Shown here one piece after another: positions 6,701 through 7,978 of a stretch of DNA of 7,978 bases. The stretch is from Lentisphaeria bacterium. GTDB lineage: Bacteria; Verrucomicrobiota; Lentisphaeria; Oligosphaerales; PUNB01. The position numbers were made by a program, and so were the translations under genes. Numbering within the stretch: the first letter of the stretch is position 1; the number at the start of each line of letters is the position of its first letter. The notes under the pieces are model-generated. The model searched no databases and was not told the DNA's origin. It saw only the letters and a list, made by a program, of their open reading frames with translations. The stretch covers positions 1-7,978 of the forward strand of contig SLNM01000149.1 of assembly GCA_007133055.1 (NCBI GenBank). The letters run 5' to 3'.

Positions 6701-6795
6701 AATTCCCGATCAAAAGCCGAGCGCAGGCTCTCCGCGCCCGAGGAGAGACAGGAACCACCGGCGCACAGAAGAATTTGCGCACGAGTATTATACAT
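3754..6795 (-). CDS. NuoF - GltD/NfnB fusion: NADH/FMN and FAD/NAD(P)H oxidoreductase
   Basis: This 1013-residue fusion joins two flavin oxidoreductases. Domains in order: thioredoxin-like [2Fe-2S] (C11, C16, C48, C52); NuoF core with GLRGRGGAGFPTG (163-175), CNADEGDPGAFMDRS (193-207) and an SLBB-type region near 350-400; [4Fe-4S] ligands C455, C458, C461 and C501; and a linker with C531 and C536 (HCRAGVC). A GltD/NfnB-like Fe-S domain follows (C544, C548, C583, C587, C591, C595; CGRVCPQWC at 583-591), then an FAD site IVGSGPAGLAAAYYL (637-651), a nucleotide site VVVVGGGDSAIDASR (766-780), YRRTRSEMP (794-802), AGGDLVSGAATVVDAIQAG (913-931) and a Cys pair near the end (C1006, C1009). The NuoF half should handle NAD(H). 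The GltD/NfnB half is inferred to handle NADP(H). The ATG at 6795 follows AAGGAG by six bases and lies 16 bp from the preceding nuoE stop, indicating tight coupling. A transhydrogenase or bifurcating role is inference. Confidence 0.94.
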   Translation of the reverse strand: MYNTRAQILLCAGGSCLSSGAESLRSAFDRELSRHGLEREIGIVSTGCMGMCEIGPIAVVYPEGVFYQKVKPEDAAEIIEEHLLKGRVVERLFYKQPGTDELVQTIGEIDFFKLQQKIALRNCGNINPEEIREYIAADGYAALGKALTGMKPEQVLEEVETSGLRGRGGAGFPTGLKWSLTAREKADRKYVVCNADEGDPGAFMDRSILEGDPHSVIEAMAICGYAIGADQGYVYVRAEYPLAIERLQRAIEQAREMELLGDDIFGTGFKFNLEIRMGAGAFVCGEETALMHSIEGRRGEPRPKPPFPAQKGLFDRPTVLNNVETFANIPFIVSRGGAEFAKLGTEKSRGTKVFALAGDVCNSGLVEVPMGIALGSVVYDIGGGIPNNRPFKAVQIGGPSGGCIPKEYLNTPITYESLPELGAIMGSGGLIVMNEDTCMVDLARYFLDFIAEESCGKCTPCRIGTRIMLDLITRICRGQGTMADLERLEELAPQIVQTSLCGLGQTAPNPVLSTLRYFRHEYLEHIQDRHCRAGVCSDMMWAPCTNACPASVNVPAYMACVAEGRYQEAMRIHLLSNPFPSVCGRVCPQWCIKKCRRNDLEGPLAVRLVKRFMADQTVQYTDLYPEKEPDNGIKIGIVGSGPAGLAAAYYLTLMGYQATVFERQPEAGGMLRYAIPDYRLPRQYVDKEIDGLRQLGVEIRTGTEIGRDITIDQLRQEGFDAFFVASGAGREIKPDIEGVDLPGVYTGIDFLERAAKGEQLAVGREVVVVGGGDSAIDASRIARRLGAEEVTILYRRTRSEMPTNPIEIAEAEVEGNKVEFLANISAIKPAGKRLEIAIQRMRLGPFDKSGRRRPEPIPEQHETQVVDNVIIAIGQRPDAEPIAATAEGLEATSWGGLVADLKTACTSAPLVFAGGDLVSGAATVVDAIQAGQTGARAIDQKFFPDPGKTYLWEHLQQPDLPVDTDREIEDAPPVPMSLLPPEERFISIEVERTISDQEARREASRCLRCDYKE

Positions 6796-6811
6796 GAACT
6801 ACTCCTTGAAC

Positions 6812-7309
6812 CTATTCATATTGCGCCAGCAGGGCGCTGATTTTTTTCGGGGTGACGCGGCCATGCACGTCCTCGTTAACCATCACCACCGGAGCCAGGC
6901 CGCAGGCGCCGAAGCAGCGCTGGGTGGTCAGGGAGAAACGGCGGTCTTCAGTCGTTTCCCCGACCCGCACTCCCAGCTCCTCGGTCAGCGCCTCGACTAC
7001 CTTCTTCGCCCCGCGGACATAGCAGGCGGTGCCAAGGCAAACATTGATGGTGTGGCGGCCACGGGGCTGCATGGTGAAATAATGGTAGAAAGTAACCACG
7101 CCGTATACCTCGCCCACCGGCAAATCCAGTTTTTCCGCGATAAACTCCTGCACGTCGACCGGCAGAAAACCCAGCAGCTCCTGGGCCTTGTGGAGAACCG
7201 GGATCAGTGAATCGCGACCCTTCGCCTGGCGATCAATGAATTCACCCAACTCGGGAAATATGGCGCCGCCGCAATCCGGCGCGCCAGTATCGGGCTTGGA
7301 AACAAACAT
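6812..7309 (-). CDS. nuoE: NuoE-type [2Fe-2S] subunit (first copy, HndA-like)
   Basis: This 165-residue NuoE/HndA-family electron-transfer subunit probably partners the NuoF half of the fusion encoded 16 bp downstream. After an N-terminal helical part (about 18-65) comes VYGVVTFYHYFTMQPRGRH (68-86), the family signature, then the thioredoxin-like [2Fe-2S] domain with all four ligands: C91, C96, C132 and C136. GETTEDRRFSLTTQ (117-130) and CFGACGLAPVVMVNEDVHG (132-150) are typical. The ATG at 7309 is preceded by CGGGAG and by an in-frame stop, so the N-terminus is well defined. The leader carries a 17-bp tandem duplication that repeats this ribosome-binding sequence. Length is normal. The first 15 residues, which include one extra Cys (C13), are less conserved-looking and may be disordered. 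Confidence 0.95.
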   Translation of the reverse strand: MFVSKPDTGAPDCGGAIFPELGEFIDRQAKGRDSLIPVLHKAQELLGFLPVDVQEFIAEKLDLPVGEVYGVVTFYHYFTMQPRGRHTINVCLGTACYVRGAKKVVEALTEELGVRVGETTEDRRFSLTTQRCFGACGLAPVVMVNEDVHGRVTPKKISALLAQYE

Positions 7310-7310
7310 G

Positions 7311-7344
7311 TTCAGACGCTCCCGTTATTCAGACGCTCCCGTTA
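7311..7344 (-). repeat. 17-bp perfect tandem duplication covering the nuoE ribosome-binding site
   Basis: TTCAGACGCTCCCGTTA occurs twice head to tail (7311-7327 and 7328-7344). On the minus strand each unit contains GGGAG, so the first nuoE has two consecutive Shine-Dalgarno-like sequences; only the nearer one is at working distance from the ATG. It looks like a recent slippage or duplication event. Confidence 0.85.
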
Positions 7345-7404
7345 TACAACATTAAGCATTCAGACTGATTGGTTAATCGGAAATTATTGCATGATTCCGC
7401 CGGG

Positions 7405-7761
7405 TCAGCCGAAAACCAGCTCATCCACCACCTTGCCGCCAACAATGTGCTGCTCGACTATCCGGGCGGCGGCGGCACCGTCAACATGCCCGTAGCGAAC
7501 CGGCTCCCGCCCTTTGATGTCAACTTCGACCAAGGGCTCCTGCTCGCAAAAACCAGCGCAGCCGGCGGCGGTCAGGGCGACATCCGACACCCCCTGCTCC
7601 TCGAGCGAGCGCATGAACGAGTTCATCGTTTCACGCGCTCCCGCGGCAATGCCGCAGGTGCCCATGCAAACCACCACCTTGCCGCGATGAGCGCCTTCGC
7701 GCATATCCATGCTTTTCTTGACTTCATCGCGGATTTTTCGCAGTTCCTCAAGACTTTTCAT
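7405..7761 (-). CDS. hndB: Stand-alone thioredoxin-like [2Fe-2S] ferredoxin (HndB-like)
   Basis: This 118-residue protein has a short charged N-terminal helix (1-25) and a thioredoxin-like ferredoxin fold. KVVVCMGTCGIAAGA (28-42) supplies C32 and C36, and AAGCAGFCEQEPLVEV (65-80) supplies C68 and C72, the expected four ligands of one [2Fe-2S] cluster. PVRYGHVDGAAAARIVEQHIVGG (87-109) is the usual C-terminal part. HndB of the NADP-reducing hydrogenase HndABCD is the named relative; the same domain is fused to the N-terminus of both NuoF proteins in this window. It probably relays or stores electrons for the NuoE/fusion complex encoded next. The ATG at 7761 has AGGAG upstream with nine intervening bases. 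It is the first gene of the visible operon; 95 bp separate it from nuoE. Confidence 0.92.
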   Translation of the reverse strand: MKSLEELRKIRDEVKKSMDMREGAHRGKVVVCMGTCGIAAGARETMNSFMRSLEEQGVSDVALTAAGCAGFCEQEPLVEVDIKGREPVRYGHVDGAAAARIVEQHIVGGKVVDELVFG

Positions 7762-7978
7762 GATCGTTCACTCCTAGCATATAAAGTGGATGGACACGCC
7801 AACGACAAAAAATTAATCCTGAACCATAAAAAAAAGCTGCCCCGCAATTTTTCATGGATTCAGGTGGAATCAAACCATACATCCAAGCGACAATTCTGCA
7901 AACCGTGAAGGATTTTTTCTTGCATTTCCTATCGGAATATCTATATTCCTAAAGTTTTCCCGTTTTTCTGAACTTAAC
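7762..7978. other. Upstream region of the cluster, no gene seen
   Basis: This 217-bp AT-rich stretch reaches the window edge. It contains a perfect palindrome (7934-7949), an A8 tract (7828-7835) next to a GC-rich patch, and the ribosome-binding site of the first gene. TTGTCG and TTATAT boxes 18 bp apart occur on the minus strand, but they would place the transcript start inside the ribosome-binding site, so I do not call them a promoter. The promoter of the operon is likely here or beyond the edge. Confidence 0.6.
7934..7949. promoter_or_regulatory. Perfect 7-2-7 palindrome, possible operator
   Basis: GGAATAT-CT-ATATTCC is a perfect inverted repeat about 175 bp before the first start codon. 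Size and symmetry suit a dimeric regulator, but the sequence matches no site I can name. Confidence 0.3.

Noticed and set aside
1142..6795. Respiratory complex I (nuo) operon
   Set aside because: NuoE and NuoF homologs are present twice, but no membrane or quinone-module subunits appear, and the cluster includes an [FeFe]-hydrogenase and a GltD-type fusion.
5866..6840. 324-codon plus-strand open frame opposite the fusion gene
   Set aside because: It is antisense to conserved NuoF motifs, has no recognisable domain, and crosses the nuoE/fusion junction. The same reasoning applies to plus-strand frames at 1430-2299 and 4213-4929.
7828..7852. Possible rho-independent terminator on the minus strand (GC patch followed by U8)
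   Set aside because: The GC patch forms only a three-base-pair stem, too weak to call.
1..7978. CRISPR array, tRNA or rRNA gene
   Set aside because: No regularly spaced direct repeats with variable spacers and no recognisable tRNA or rRNA sequence were seen; the palindromic elements are only two copies in opposite orientation.

Overview
This is a one-direction gene cluster from a moderately GC-rich anaerobe. Everything supportable as a gene lies on the minus strand. In transcription order (right to left) it holds a stand-alone thioredoxin-like [2Fe-2S] protein (7405-7761), a NuoE-type subunit (6812-7309), a 1013-residue NuoF subunit fused to a GltD/NfnB-type FAD/NAD(P)H oxidoreductase (3754-6795), a 440-bp non-coding gap, a second NuoE-type subunit (2855-3313), a second NuoF-type subunit (1142-2779), and the N-terminal third to half of an [FeFe]-hydrogenase catalytic subunit (964 down to the left window edge). 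There are no complex I membrane genes here, so the NuoE/NuoF labels describe homology. The context is a soluble NAD(P)-linked hydrogenase of the HndABCD/HydABC kind. The sequence does not identify the taxon. The gene content and dispersed palindromic repeats fit an uncultivated or little-studied strict anaerobe (fermenter, syntroph or sulfate-reducer-like), but that is inference.

The layout suggests two functional modules. The upstream trio (7761 to 3754) has NADH/FMN, FAD/NAD(P)H and many Fe-S sites on three polypeptides, which is the inventory expected of a transhydrogenase or bifurcating enzyme linking NAD(H), NADP(H) and perhaps ferredoxin. The downstream trio (3313 to 1) is a NAD-linked [FeFe]-hydrogenase. 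Its NuoF subunit keeps the NuoF core and its [4Fe-4S] site. However, all four cysteines of its N-terminal thioredoxin-like [2Fe-2S] domain are replaced, and it has no C-terminal ferredoxin domain. The modules may act as separate enzymes coupled through NADH, or share subunits in one larger complex.

The non-coding stretches are unusually structured. Two copies of a roughly 100-bp nested palindromic element, in opposite orientations, lie between nuoF and hydA (999-1112) and upstream of the second nuoE (3356-3456). Each contains two 8-bp-stem hairpins with complementary 5-nt loops, and one hairpin differs between copies by three compensated base pairs. The first copy is bracketed by a 14-bp direct repeat, and removing it restores an ordinary 43-nt operon spacer. 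A 25-bp imperfect inverted repeat also brackets the second nuoE, and a 17-bp tandem duplication doubles the ribosome-binding region of the first nuoE. The remaining gap is AT-rich and holds short repeats and a weak promoter candidate.
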